64,000 nt of DNA, from positions 1 to 64,000 of the forward strand of contig NW_027331327.1 of the NCBI RefSeq assembly GCF_022965805.1, read 5' to 3'. Shown here one piece after another: positions 11,708 to 24,300 of the stretch. Position 1 is the stretch's first letter, and the number at the start of each line of letters is the position of its first letter. Under the pieces are notes generated by a model, which made no database searches, had not been told where the DNA came from, and saw nothing but the letters and a program-made list of their open reading frames with translations. This stretch comes from Primulina eburnea. Its lineage: Eukaryota > Streptophyta > Magnoliopsida > Lamiales > Gesneriaceae. Position numbers and translations under genes: made by a program.

Positions 11708-13089
11708 GTTTTTTATATGTTTCTGTAGTCATATTTATCTTATTTTATAACCATTATTCACTAGAAAACAAACAGTGAATCAGCTGTCCCACCTTCTACC
11801 TTGTCCTTGCATTTTCTTTATATTTGCCTAAGTTTTTCATTTTGCAGAAGTGTAGGAGACTAGGAGTGAGTTCCTTCAATGGGTTCATCGAGAATCAAAA
11901 GAAAATAGAGTTAGGGTTTCACTGCATACAACTCCAGCATCCCTTTCTTGCTGATTGTTAACTCTGTGGTTTGTGGTTTTTGTTGTTATAATATTTTCTG
12001 CCGGATTTTTATATTGGCACAACTTTATGGGGTTTTTGGTTAAAATTTAAATGAACCCTTTATTTGTTCTTCGAGATCTATCTTAATATCCTGATTATTT
12101 ATGTAATGGAAAGTTGAAACCCACTATTTTGCTGTCCCCCTCCCGCAGTTTTGCAGCTAGTCTTGACATAATTAATATTCACTTAACTGGATTTCATTTC
12201 ATGTCCTCTTTATTTTTTAATTATTTCATAAGATTAGGGTTTGTGAATAAAAAATTGTTCTCCTAGTTGGAATATGAATTCACGCTTAGTTTCATCAATC
12301 TTGAAAGGGTAAGAGTATTTAATTTCATTAATGGAAGTATATATGTTATACATGTGTCTGTGTGAAGTTTTTTTGTTTTGAAATGGGTGTTATTCAAGAT
12401 TTACAACAGTTGTTCCTGTTTATTTAACGATGGCGTATGGATTTATTTCTGTCTTTTGTTTGGTTTCTTCAGAGAGTCACATACACATAATACACCCATG
12501 TATGTAGTATAATAGAAATTTTACGTGTTAAAATATCTGGGATTTGCTCCACTTTTCGATCATTTCTTTGATCTATTCGTTTTATAAAATTTGCTTAAAA
12601 ATTAAATATTTCAGATGGTTGTTCAATTTTCTGTGTTAATATTGTTTTGCCATTAATAAAGTGGTATTGTGTGCTGAAATGTTTGTGCATGATGTGTGAT
12701 GACGGGTGGTTCTGGAGTGGGAGAACTTGTATATATTCTTGAAAATGTTACAAGTGAAAAATTTTAAGTTTTTCCTCGCAGAAAACCATCCCCCGATCAC
12801 TGTTGGAATTTTTTTTTGAAATGGTTTTAGAATTATCTCTAATTATTCATGCACATGCTAAAAGAATGAAATTAAATTAAGCTATGGGGTGCTCATACAC
12901 CACACCCCTTCCTATTGCTTGGTTTTCTCATACTATTTAGTATTTGTTGTCTGCTAAAGAATTTGGGTGTTCGTTTTCGAGGGTCGATGTGTGTGTCCTG
13001 ATTCCGACGGTTTAGCATTTTTTGTGTTCTTTAAAGAGTTAATGTGATTGGGTTATTTAGTTGTGTGAGACAGTATTGCATTGAGAAAT

Positions 13090-13285
13090 GGTGTAAGAGA
13101 GCTTCCTTCAGCCCACTCATGGGCGAGTTTTGGGGGCGGAATTAGCTGCCGACTCATTCATTTGACTGCTTAGTAGAATATGACTTCATTTTTTACTACT
13201 ATGTGATTGAATGAATGATGCGGGAGATAGTTTTACGTTCCTCTCCCTCTTTGCTTGGACTGAAGGGAGCTCCTTTGGCCGTTGC
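13090..13285 (+). ncRNA. MIR319: MIR319 microRNA precursor
   Basis: The 21-nt mature sequence at 13255-13275 starts TTGGACTGAAGGGAGCTC and ends CTT, the miR319c-type form. The miR319* strand is at 13098-13118 (AGAGCTTCCTTCAGCCCACTC without its last base, written so to stay short). The two arms pair with 2-nt 3' overhangs, one G-U and few mismatches. The second conserved stem of MIR319 genes is present too: GACTCATTCATT on the 5' arm (about 13154) against GAATGAATGATG on the 3' arm (13209-13220). That stem reflects loop-to-base dicing of long foldbacks. miR319 guides cleavage of mRNAs for class II TCP factors and so controls leaf growth and senescence. The primary transcript probably begins near 11515 and extends past 13400. 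Confidence 0.96.
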
Positions 13286-13443
13286 CTTCATTTTAATCAT
13301 GTCACCATTCATCTCGCGTTCAAGAAAATGGGTTATATTTTTGAATTTGCCCGTGATTTTCTCCTACCCTTCATCCTCAGGGTTTATTTCTAGCCATGTA
13401 TAGAAATATTGTTAGATGTCGATTGCTGCGTGGTCTCTTATTG

Positions 13444-13444
<1 letters not shown>

Positions 13445-13482
<38 letters not shown>
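13445..13482. repeat. (TA)n microsatellite in the MIR319 primary transcript region
   Basis: An uninterrupted run of about 19 TA dinucleotides lies 170 bp downstream of the miR319 foldback. The flanks 11.7-13.08 kb and 13.49-14.2 kb hold no protein gene I can recognise and are probably pri-miRNA exon/intron sequence. Confidence 0.9.
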
Positions 13483-13484
<2 letters not shown>

Positions 13485-14592
13485 TAATTGTTTTTATCCA
13501 GTGAATATTTTTTCTTCGTCACAGTCATTGTGAACCAACTTCATCCCCCTTTTCACAACATCATCACACAATGCAGAAACTGCCTGCTATGGTTGATGTA
13601 AGACGAAAAGCTAGGTAAATTCCGGTTTAGTAACTAAAGGACTTCTTACTAATTTCATCGATTTTATTAATTAACATTGTATATGCGCGACTATTTGCTA
13701 ACCAAAGTGTGTGCTCTTTTTTCTTTCTTCTAACATAACTCTTCCTTCGTTGGATCTAGCTTGGAGCTGACACGAGCAGTTGTCGCGAAGTGATCTTACA
13801 TCAGCTTCTGTTCTATGATATCAAATGTAAAGTATATAATCTTAAGCGATGTTCGATGATTATGATTTGGTAGCAGTTGGTGTCCTTGGTGATTTTAATG
13901 TAGAAGTATGCATCTTAAAATCTTTCCTCGGTCTCTCCATGGAAATCTTTTTAATATTTTAACCATCTGAAAGTAATACTCTCTCTTTTTTGATAGATCA
14001 TACAAGATCTAGTTGGAGTTGGATTCGGAAAATTTGCTTACTTTTAGTGAAAGTGTACAAAGTACAAGGGCAGATTTCTTCAAGATCCGACCTTTGTCCC
14101 ATTTTGTTGTATAAAGTAATCATTTAACGCAGTTTCTTTTCATGTAGGACGGTCCCATAATGAAACTTTTAGCTGTCTAAATCTTATTTATTTGGTACAA
14201 GATTCCCACTTAGTGGCGACTTTTTTCATTAAATTGCAACACTTTATCTGGTCTTGGAGCTTTAATTGTGCCTTTTTTATTTTTTTATTTTTTTTATCTC
14301 TCTGTTATCTTGTTCCATGGTACTGTTGCCAAGGATGAGTTGGGGGGCATCATCCACTTGTCAAAATTGTGTTTGCATGAATGGATTTCATTTGAAGAAA
14401 CATTATTTTTTTGATTAAATAGTTGATTTATGATTTGAAATTCATTACAACAAATTGTTTTTGAAATTGTATAATTTCGTGTGATTATAATTTAAAATCT
14501 ATTTTGAATTTATCTATCAAGCAAGTCATGAAATTTTAAATAAGTGGAGTTGATATTACTAATATCTCATCTATCCAAGAACCTATGAACTT

Positions 14593-14725
14593 TTCAATAA
14601 TTAATATATCAAATAAATCAATTCAAGCGTAAATCATGTGTATAATTCAATAATTAATATATCAAATAAATCAATTCAAGCGTAAATCATGTGTATAATT
14701 CAAGCGTAAATCATGTGTATAATTC
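14593..14725. repeat. Tandem repeat, 53-bp unit, about 2.5 copies
   Basis: The unit beginning TTCAATAATTAATATATC at 14593 is repeated identically at 14646. A third, partial copy (TTCAAGCGTAAATCATGTG...) runs 14699-14725, and a further piece of it reappears near 14753-14775. The identity of the first two units shows recent duplication. Confidence 0.9.
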
Positions 14726-14984
14726 ACTAAGAACCTATGAACGCATTTGGTTGCGTAAATCATGTGTATAATTCGATACTACTCAGTGTTGGTAGTCATA
14801 TTACCAACATAAACATCCTGGGGAGCTCTAAATGGTTTCACCCTTCATTTTTGATCAAATCGTTTCACCCTTTTTGAAAATCAAGATTTTTGTTGTAATA
14901 ATTGGATTATGGCTTTAACTCCAACTAGATTTTTGAAAATCAAGATTTTTGATCAAATAGTTTCACCCTTTTTATATATATGAA

Positions 14985-15546
14985 ATTATGATAGGTTGCA
15001 GTTTCAATTGATTATTTTTAAATAAAGTCATATTATATTTATAAAAAATACCAACGACTGAAATGCAAATTTGAAATAACAAATAAAAAAATTACAGAGT
15101 TATATGGTGTTTCTGTATGTATGGATAGAGAATTGTATATTCACACACACACACACACACGAATATTTATATGTTGCAATTTAAATTGATTATATTTAAA
15201 TAAAGACATGCCATAATTATGAAAAATAACGAGAGACTATATAGCTAGGTATTAAAAAGAAATTTTGAAATGATATATTTTAAAAAATAAAAAGGAAAAA
15301 AGCAAAAACAAAAGAGGTCATGACACCAAACTTTTGTCTACATTATATAGAATCTTAATAATATAGTATATAAATATCATTATTGTAAAAATTAATGAAA
15401 ATTCATATTGTAATTTGAAATAATTATAATTGAATGAGGTGATATCATAATTGATTTTGTTATATTAACATATAAGATACAACACACCGAATATAACATA
15501 GATTAAAAAGAGAATTTAACCCATAAATGGTGGCAAGGCTACTAAG

Positions 15547-15589
<43 letters not shown>

Positions 15590-15770
15590 GAATAATAACA
15601 GTCATGGTACCCCCATTAATAATTTTTACATATTGCATTTTTATTTGATTATATTTAAATAAGAGTCATACCATAATTATAAAAATTAGTGAAAAACTTA
15701 ACCATAATTTTGAATAATGAATTTAAAAAAAAAGGGACAATGACACTAAATCTTTTGGCTCTACTGTGTC
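14985..15770. repeat. Three diverged copies of a 130-170-bp AT-rich repeat
   Basis: Blocks near 14990-15110, 15170-15345 and 15620-15770 share 'ttgca.ttt.a.ttgattat.tttaaataa.gtcat....ataattat.aaaaat' and related text. The second and third also share 'gacaccaaac/gacactaaat ctttt'. A (CA)n run at 15142-15160 and a (TA)n plus T-run at 15547-15590 lie between the copies. Probably remnants of one AT-rich transposable element family. Confidence 0.55.
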
Positions 15771-15959
15771 CAAACTTAATAAATAGTAAGAGATTATGCT
15801 TTCATTTATTTATTTTTGTTTATTAAGTTTCACCACATTAAAACTATTTTAAAATTCAAGACCCGTTTAACTTCACAGGAAAAGTTTCATCATCAACCAC
15901 TCGGACAAATGCCACTAAGATCTTGTCCACAGCATCGGTATGTCCGAAGCAAATAACGA

Positions 15960-18752
15960 TTAAAGCTTAGCCCTTGTATCTTTCACATCACTGAACTCAA
16001 TCAACACCTTCCCAATCGCTTTCCTATCCTTAAGGGCTGCGAAAGCAAGATTTGCCTGTAAAAAACCCGATAAAATTACTTGAGCCATAATTAATCAGAT
16101 TTGTTCTTCCTCCTAAAAAATTTATACTATCTTCTATGACCATCCTGGATGACACGTTTGATTCAGCCTAGAAGATAGTTTTGAGTCCAAAAAGATCTCA
16201 CCTCCCTCAGCCTGAGAGTATGAGAAATCTTGATCGTAATTAGTCCCCTAGCCAACCAAGATAGCAGCTCCTTCAATGAATCTTCGAGAACCTGGGGTCG
16301 ATGAATTCTATAGCTTCCCCAGTAGAGCCCATGAACGGTCCAATTCTGAAGAAAAAAATGTCTTCAATACAAAAAACAAGAGAAGACCATACAACAAGTC
16401 TTAGATATTAGATTCAAATTATATTGAGGTTTAACTAGACCAAAGCAAAGTTTTAAGACAAGCGCCTTGTCAAAGCTTGATACACACATGGGTCGAGTTC
16501 GAGTACAGCATTTTCCTCAATCAAGATCATTATTTGCGCTGAAATAGGGTCGATCTTGACTTGGCTTCTGATTACTGCTAGTATGTAATTTGGGTAAAAT
16601 CATAGACATGTGGAAGTCATGGACATGCTACACACAAACTTGATAGCTAAAACACATATTGTTGGATTATGGAGCTCAGATCATTACCTGAAAATGTTTC
16701 AAAAACTTTCCACAACTTATATTTGATACAATAAGTAAATTGGAAACTCAAAGTTCAAGCGTCATGATTGATGCAGTGCAGACTGCAGTGTTCGGGTCAA
16801 AGCAATAAATAAATAAATAACAATTAGCTTGCCAGATAATTTAAAGAAAATATCAAACATCAAGTCATCAACATGTAATAGTGAAAGATAGGGTCCTGAA
16901 AACAATAAAAGAAAATCAATTCCTTCCATGTTCACACAACACCAATAACATATCCATTTCCTATCATTACCACTGAGTTTTTTCTATTTCGTGTTCATAT
17001 ATAAAAGTTTTGGACATGTTAGACAATTTTTATCTTTTTCAGTAATATGTGTCGGCCATCTATAAACAGGATATCCAAACAACAATTAGAACTAAAAATT
17101 TGGATTATCTTCAAAGAAACAAGAAAAAAGGTGAATGTCTTAGATTGTGTATCCTTTAAATGCAGCAGTACCTTAACAAGTGCAATATTTGCGGGGATTA
17201 CGGGAACTTCTCCACTTGCAAACCCAATAACCAAGATATTTGCTCCCCAGCTCAACAACTTCAAGGTTTCTTTCGTCAGTTTGCCTCCAACTGGATCATA
17301 CAAAACATCGATCCCTTTCAGCTTCCTTGCCTTCAGAAATCCCTTGACACTCTCAGTGACGTTTTCTTTGCTCAAATCAACAGCATGATCCACACCTAAT
17401 GACTTCAGAAATTGTACCTTCTCTTCTCCCCTGCCAGATGATAGCGCCAATGAATAAAAATAAGGTAGTCTCCATCATGTGAAATTTTTTACTTTGGGAC
17501 AGACCCAGTGGGGAGAATGGCAGTTAACTTTCTAAAGAAGACATCTCCAAATTTCACTTTTAACTTTTTAAAAAAATGTGAGTTTTATTATCTACATTAT
17601 TCTTAAGTCGCCCCAATCCAGCTATGCCCTCTTTTAACTTCAAATTTTAATAAGCAGTAACTACTAGCATAATATGAAATTAGTAATGAGCTACCTAGCA
17701 ATGGCGATAACAGTGGCACCACAGACCTTGCCAATTTGCACCGCAGAAACTCCAACTCCCCCTGCCGCACCGAGAACCAGCAAGACCTACATTTTCATCA
17801 CAATTACATTACAAAATAAATAAATAAATAATTATATTGATATTTATAAATGAATAGCAATTTTCAGCACAATGTTTTCAGGGCACAAAAAGTTACCACC
17901 ATATTCTACCTGTCCAGCCTGCAGTTGAGCTCTATGAACAAGTGCCACATGAGATGTTCCATATGCTACCGGTAGAGCTCCAGCAGCAACCAAGTCGCAT
18001 CCTTCGGGCACTAGATATCTGCAGCGGAAGTTAAATCAAATTTACATCGAGTCTAAGCTAATCATAAGGCTCACAAATGTTTATCTTCAATCACGCTCAG
18101 CATTCAAATAGTTATTTCACATAGCAGATATCTACAGGTAAATCAAATCAGTGGCGCCTAGAACCCCTCATAAATAAAATCTTCAGGTTTATTTAAATTT
18201 AAGTTTCACCATTCCAACAGACTGGACCAATCCTCAAACTGATTTCCTTAACGGGCGATTTAATCAAGAACAAATCTTTAACAAGCAAACTTTCTTTTTT
18301 CCAAACAGAACCATAACATCTGACAAATATATACAAACATATATATGCTAGATTTGAAATAATACGACTATTCCGGCACGATAAACGAGATAGTAAAGTG
18401 GTTACAATTCGGATTCATCGGCGACGATGAATTGGGCGAAAGAGCCGAGGCCAGTGAAAGAGCAAACGGGGTCACCAATTTTGAACTTAGTTACACTGGG
18501 CCCCACAATATCAACGGTTCCCGAGTAATCGGAGCCCGGAATGAAGGGAAGCGGGGGCTTCTCTTGATATTGGCCTAAGATTTGAAGGTAATTCGCGAAG
18601 TTTAAGCTCGTTGCTCTGACTCGGATTCGAACCGCCGTCGGCGAGTTGAGCTGTGGAATCGGGTGCCCCGTAGAAATAGTAAGCGCCGAATTCTCCGCGC
18701 CATCAGGCTCGACAGTTGGGTCGCCGATTTTTCTACACAGTAAAGCTTCCAT
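15960..18752 (-). CDS. Quinone oxidoreductase-like protein (zinc-free MDR family), peroxisomal type, At3g56460-like
   Basis: Six exons on the minus strand: 18752-18406, 18018-17910, 17786-17695, 17430-17172, 16345-16202 and 16055-15960. All have GT-AG borders and join in frame to 348 aa. The N-terminal GroES-like domain begins MEALLCRKIGDPT and has PFIPGSDYSGTVD and GSFAQFIVAD. The Rossmann nucleotide site is GAAGGVG in exon 3, and KGIDVLYDPVGG and ANILVIGFASGE follow. Catalytic zinc ligands of alcohol dehydrogenases are absent, as in quinone oxidoreductases, which reduce quinones or enones with NADPH. The protein ends in AKL, a peroxisomal targeting (PTS1) form; the Arabidopsis relative ends in SKL as I recall. 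Substrate unknown. The next gene on this strand is nearly 1 kb upstream. Confidence 0.93.
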
Positions 18753-18924
18753 TGTTCGTCTTAAACCAAAATAATACCACGAATATCTATAAATTTTACT
18801 CTGTCGGAATTAAAATTAAATCCCTTCTACTCCCAAATGATTCCGCCGACTTGTAGAAATCTATTTTAATCGAAATCGGTTCCTTTAAATTTTAATTATT
18901 GAGAAAATAACTGGTTATGATTTG

Positions 18925-19065
18925 ATATCAGGATCGTTTCACATAATCAATATCTACAATAAAAAATAATATTCTTAACATAAAAAATAATAATTTTTCA
19001 AGTATAACTCAAATAAGAGATTTGTCTTACAAATACGATATGTGAGACCGTCTCACACAAGTTTG
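18925..19065. repeat. Dispersed GTGAGACCGTCTCAC repeat, second copy
   Basis: It contains 'caataaaaaataatattcttaacataaaaaataataa' and ends in GTGAGACCGTCTCACACAAG at 19042-19061. It is the same unit as at 53090-53250 and 63551-63723. Non-coding. Confidence 0.75.
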
Positions 19066-19370
19066 TGCTCTTATTTATATATGTGAAAAACAAGTCAAAT
19101 TTATCGAATTTTTTTTAACATAAAAAATAGTATTTTTCTTGATTTGAGTAACAGATATTTATATAACAAAATTGATCAATAAAATGATATCTTCTTACAA
19201 CTAGAAAAATATCAAAATATGATACTAGAGGTTATTCATTTATTTAAATTAATTTTTTTTAATCACATCTTCCAACAAATAATTACGAACCATTATAAAT
19301 TCTTTGTTCTTATCATAGCCTTGGATTTTGTAATATGTATAGAATAAATTAATTTAATAGATATATATAT

Positions 19371-19520
19371 ATATACTAAATCATTAAATTTGAGACACTT
19401 AAAATAATTAATTATTGATTTCATGATCTGTTTTAATAATTATATATTAATAAAATGTTAGTAGTTCAGATCTTTGTTTTTTAAATTTCAAGATATAGGT
19501 TCAATTCTTAATTGAGTCTT
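19371..19520. mobile_element. Degenerate relative of the Helitron-like 5' end at 7503
   Basis: 'tatactaaatcattaaatttgaga' followed by 'ttttaataattatatattaataaa.tgtta' parallels 7508-7600 ('tatactatattattaagtttgaga', 'ttttaataattatatatattaataaagtgtta'). No 3' hairpin was found. Region 19066-19748 otherwise holds nothing that I can call a gene. Confidence 0.35.
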
Positions 19521-19748
19521 TTTTATACACTTTATTTATTTTTTAATTCATATATTAAAATTACATTATAATTTCTCACTATTTTTTATTATTATATTTT
19601 GAACTTCGTTTAAATATAATGATACCTCCTTGCTAAGTTTTTTAAGTCTGAATTGAAGATAAATATCGAAGCGTCATCTTGCTCGTAGACAGGAATACAC
19701 ATAAGTAACTAGAAGAAACAAGCTGCCAAATGAGAGGATCAGTGGAAA

Positions 19749-20836
19749 TTAATTAAGTCTAGCACTTCGTAAATCGCCAAGATGACTGAACCCCGACAAG
19801 AAATCGTCACCGAAGATCACAGCCCCGGCCGCCAATGCTCCGGCCCCTAGTCCGGTTCCAAATCCAGGTCCAGTTCGCCCTTGAGGTGAAACTGAAGAAG
19901 CCATGCTTGCGAAACTCAGCTGTGAATTAATCTCAGTTCTTGGAGGAAACGGGGACATGGGCATGGCCGGCCTATATCCGACATTTGGCGGCTGTGTTGG
20001 AGGCGGAGGATAGGTGGCTCCGCCAGTGGTAGCGTGGTTTTGTCCACCAAAGGAGGGGTGGTTTTGTGAAGGTGCGGGGCCAATATTAAGGTTAATTCCA
20101 CCGAAATCTTGATGGCCACCTGGTTTTGACTAGGAAAATTAATCATAGAAGTGAACTTATATAAATATTCCAGTGTGTATGTACGATTGAACATGTTTTT
20201 TTCAAGAAAATAAATACAAATTACCTGAAGTCGATGAACCTGCATGCTCTTCCCTTTCTTCAGAAACCCTAATCGAAACATCAACAAACCCTCGACATTT
20301 ATTCGAATTCCTTTTCCTCAGCTGGAAGCTCCCGATTTCCTCGACGGGCTTTGAAATCGCATCAGATTCACCAACATTATACTTCTCCAGAAACTCTTTC
20401 AACACAACTGTGGCAGTTCCCTGAAGCCTCTCTCCAAGAAAGATTGGCTCCCGGCTGCGAACTTCAACGTGAAGTACCAAATCCTGGAAACCCGATCCGT
20501 CTTTTGGATGATCAATCGCCGTCGTGAATTTGGTATTCCATACGGGATTACCAGTGCCTTTTTATAGTTCAAAATGCAGCAGAGTACAGCTCAAATTATA
20601 GCTAATCAAGCGAAGTGTTCTTTTCCCATAAGATTCTCACAAAATTTCCCATTAATTAACAAGATATCAAGATATAAAACGTGGCTCCACTACTAACCTG
20701 AAGCATCGATCTTGGTGCAATATTTGTTGTCTGGATCAATCCATCCGACGGCGAACCACTGCAGCTTCCACAAAGAGGACGTGCGCCGCAATCCCCGGGC
20801 GGAAATCAGGCTGATTTCGATCCAAGTTTTCGCCAT
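19749..20836 (-). CDS. C2-domain protein, SRC2-like
   Basis: Three exons on the minus strand (20836-20698, 20557-20225, 20119-19749) join to 280 aa. Residues 1 to about 140 form a C2 domain (MAKTWIEISLISARGLRR...WKLQWFAVGWIDP...GNPVWNTKFTTAID, FQDLVLHVEVRSRE, GTATVVLKEFLEK). Then comes a Gly/Pro-rich linker (TYPPPPTQPPNVGYRP) and a C-terminal GFGTGLGAGALAAGAVIFGDDFLSG segment that may insert in a membrane. This layout matches plant SRC2 (soybean gene regulated by cold 2) proteins, which bind membranes and traffic between ER and vacuole. Usual calcium-binding Asp residues are sparse. I chose the start at 20836 because it begins the C2 fold; an in-frame ATG 21 codons upstream is possible. The exon 3 acceptor is inferred from frame (AG at 20121-20120). 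Confidence 0.88.
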
Positions 20837-21376
20837 TTCTGCGAGCTTTCCCCTCAGAAGCTGAGAAATGTGGTAATAGGTTTGTTCTTTACTTGGCAAG
20901 GGAATAAAGTAGACAAAAAGATGTTTTCTACTTCAGATCGGGAGAAGGCTACCTTGCTTTATGCTCCTTCAATTTAAAATTCCATACTTTTGTCTTTCAA
21001 TTCCATTTCACTTTCTTTTATTATTTTTATTTAAAAAAATTGATACATTTTATTTAAGAACTAAATTATAGCAAAAATTTATTTCAGAAATCGTATTTTG
21101 TTTCACATAAATTCAATGGCAATCCAAAACAATTTTGATAGTCCGAAGAGTCAAATACTCAAAGGTGAACCCGCCTAAGCGGTGCACAGACTGGTCCGTA
21201 AGACTGCAATGCTGGAGACGTAACGATCGTCTTATTCCCTTTCTTCTGTCTCATACTCTCATCCTCTTCCTTTTCAGAATTGGAATACCTTTTTGAGTAC
21301 CTAAAAGGTATGATAATTTTTGCTATCCCAATTTCACTTCACAAAAACTAAGCTGCAGGAATAACGGAGGATTGGA
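20837..21376. promoter_or_regulatory. Shared 5' region between the divergent SRC2-like gene and the PABN pseudogene
   Basis: The two loci are head to head, 540 bp apart. The interval is AT-rich near the SRC2-like side and CT-rich (21230-21270) before the pseudogene start. I see no clear TATA box for either. A bidirectional promoter is possible but unproven. Confidence 0.35.
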
Positions 21377-24300
21377 ATGGAGCAGAAGGAGTCCCACGAA
21401 TTAGACGACGATGCGTACGGCGGCGAATTGCCCGGGGACGCTTACATGGAAACGGATTTGGAGCAATCAGCTGAGAACCAGGCCGCCGCAGACCCCAAAG
21501 CTGAGGCACCTCTGCGTTTGTTTGTGGTGCTTATTATGTTTGTATGAAATAAAGGTGTTTTTTCCCATTTTTTTATATTCCTAATACTGGGTCTAATTTT
21601 ACAGGAGTCAGAGAGTATGAAGAAGGGACTGCGAGAAATTGAGGAAGAAGCTGGCGCACGGCGCACTACGCGAAATGCAAGCAAAAGTTGAGAAAGAGAT
21701 GGGTGCTGCACAAGGTTTCTTTTTTAAACTCAATTTGATCTTGTACATGGATTTGGTTTAAAAAGATTTTACCTTATGGGTGAATGTTTTCGAAAGATTT
21801 GAGTTTGGGATGATGATTTGTCCAACAGGATGGATTTGTATTTGATTTGTTCACAAAATCTAAAGACAGGATGACTTTTTGATATGGGACATGTAGAGGT
21901 GCTAACTATCTGAGATAATGACTGGAAGGAGAACGATAGCGGGCATTGTTGAATTTTTTTAAATTTGATTTTTTTGAAGATAGATGCAAAGGTTTTTTTG
22001 CATTTAAGGATTTCCTTTTTGCAGTTTAATATTAGTTTTCATTAATTTCAAATAGGATACAATGATAGACACATGATTACTACTGGATAGCAAATTATAG
22101 TTTGAGACAACTTCATGCTGATTTGAAATGGTTTATTCATAATGCACTGAAACGGAATGCAAAATGAACAATGTTCAACGGAGAACAAGCGTGTTTGTTT
22201 TGATAGCGTGAATTTTTTTTACATTAGATGTTGGTTGTGTGATTTTGACATTTTGTCTCTGTAATGAGTGATCATACGCTGATTGTCTCATATACTTATG
22301 ATTAAGAATCATATTATGCTTGTTATTGTCAAAGCATAAATTTATTGAGTAAGAGATCTGTTTTGAAAAATTATTTTGGTCCTAAAATGTACAACCATTT
22401 ATCAATAATTGGAAAGTAAGAGTATTGTATTAGAATAAATTACTTTCACTACCACATTATGCATGTGCTAATTATCATTTATTCAATTTATCCTCTACCA
22501 TTTCTTCTCAGGATACCTCTATCCCATCCATCTTTTTGACTCTTACTTTTTTTTCCCCTTTTATCATAGAACTTTGTTGATATATTATTTTTTTAAGAGA
22601 ATCTACGGATTATACATATGCATTGTGTGTGTCTCCACCTCTACTATGAATTCTTCTTTTATATCGATGGTGTCAAAGATAGTTACCTATTGTCAACTGT
22701 CACCCTCTATTTGCAATTTTAGTCAGGCAATTATCATGTTTGTAGTCGGGCATACTGAAACCAAAAAAATCAACATTATACCCAAACTGAATGCTAAGCT
22801 GAAATATTACCTATTGAAAAATGTAACCAAGATTTTGATGATGTGTACATAAAGGAGATGAACATGCATCATCAAAATCATGCCCTTGGCTTCACGGCGG
22901 TTGTGTCATACTATTATATGCTGAATCCATAAAGAAGCAAAATACATTAGGTATTCCAATAAAAGGAATCAATCAGAGGATCAAATGGACAATCAATGCA
23001 AGAGCAAATAAAGAACGATTGAAAATGAAACTTGATGAAAATTACTTTGATTGAAATGTGACATGGAGATTTGTTTAATTGCTATATTTTACTTTGTTTG
23101 GTTTCTATTCACTACGTAAATGCAAGCTGAAACTCACATCCCTGGCAAACAATTGAACATTATAATTTTGGGGATTGATATTATAAGAGCAAAAGTGTAC
23201 ACTTTTGAAAATAATTATTTAAAAAAAAACTTCAATGAGATCTTTTCTTATAAGTTCTCCAAGATCTATGATTTGTAACATGTTAGTATGACAAATATGC
23301 TGTAAAAGATCAACTCATAAGATAAATTGTGAATACACAAAGTTTCAAGTGAAAAAAAGCAACTAATCTTGTATGAAACTGAAGAATTAGGATGGAGAAA
23401 TGATATAAATGACGGCCATAATTAGTGATATCTCTATCTTTTTGTACTTGATTAAGTTTGTTGATGGAGGGGACTCTGTTACCATTGGAAATGTTAGGGA
23501 AATTCTTTACCGAACAACGTTTGATTGGCTAAATGAGGTCACTGACATAATCCATTAACGAATTAGAGGATTAATCATTTGCCAGAATAATGAGGAAGGG
23601 GATATGCAAGAGCATGAACTGGGTTGTTTTTATCTAATACAATGGAATTTTATGCAATTTGTTGAAATATTTTTTAGCCTTTTCATGTGTTTTTTTTTTC
23701 TTTTCTTTGAAAGGAGCCTTTTCATGTGTTCTGTCACTTTATTTTTTTTTCATGTTTTTTATGTTGTGAAATGAGCTGCTTTTATAATCATTCTGAACGA
23801 AATCATCATATTTTTTGTGTTGTACGTGAGAAGATCCAGCTGGTGTCTCTGCTATTCAGGCTGAAAAAGAGGAAGTGGATTCTTGCTCTATATAAGTTGG
23901 TAATATAAGTTGTGTGATTCTGTGATTGAATTTTGTCACTCCATTGATTTTTCATTATATTGTAAAAGTAGCCAGTTTGCTCTTTACCATTAGCTTGCAT
24001 CCCTTAGGAAGGTATGTAATGCAAGGAAAATCTGGTCACATAAATGTCTTAGAACTGAGAAATATTTTACTTAACTGAACTAAAGCATGACTTCTTTCTT
24101 GTACTTCAGACTTTTGAACTTTTTCCCCCGATTATCATTTTCCCATCGACGTGACTGGGTTGTTGCAAGGGCTAACATAGCTGAATTTCTTGATATGATC
24201 CTTTTTCAAATCACAAAGCTTTGATGGATTGTATTTATAAATTTACTTATTGTTATTGGATCATCTGCTTCAGTTTTCATGCATTTGCTTCAGTTCTGAG

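Noticed and set aside
13211..13403. Two overlapping 60-62-codon ORFs
   Set aside because: They overlap the miR319 mature strand and the upper stem; the sequence is explained by the microRNA foldback, and the peptides match no family.
17047..17399. Plus-strand ORFs opposite the oxidoreductase gene
   Set aside because: Antisense shadows of exon 4, whose minus-strand product is clearly conserved.
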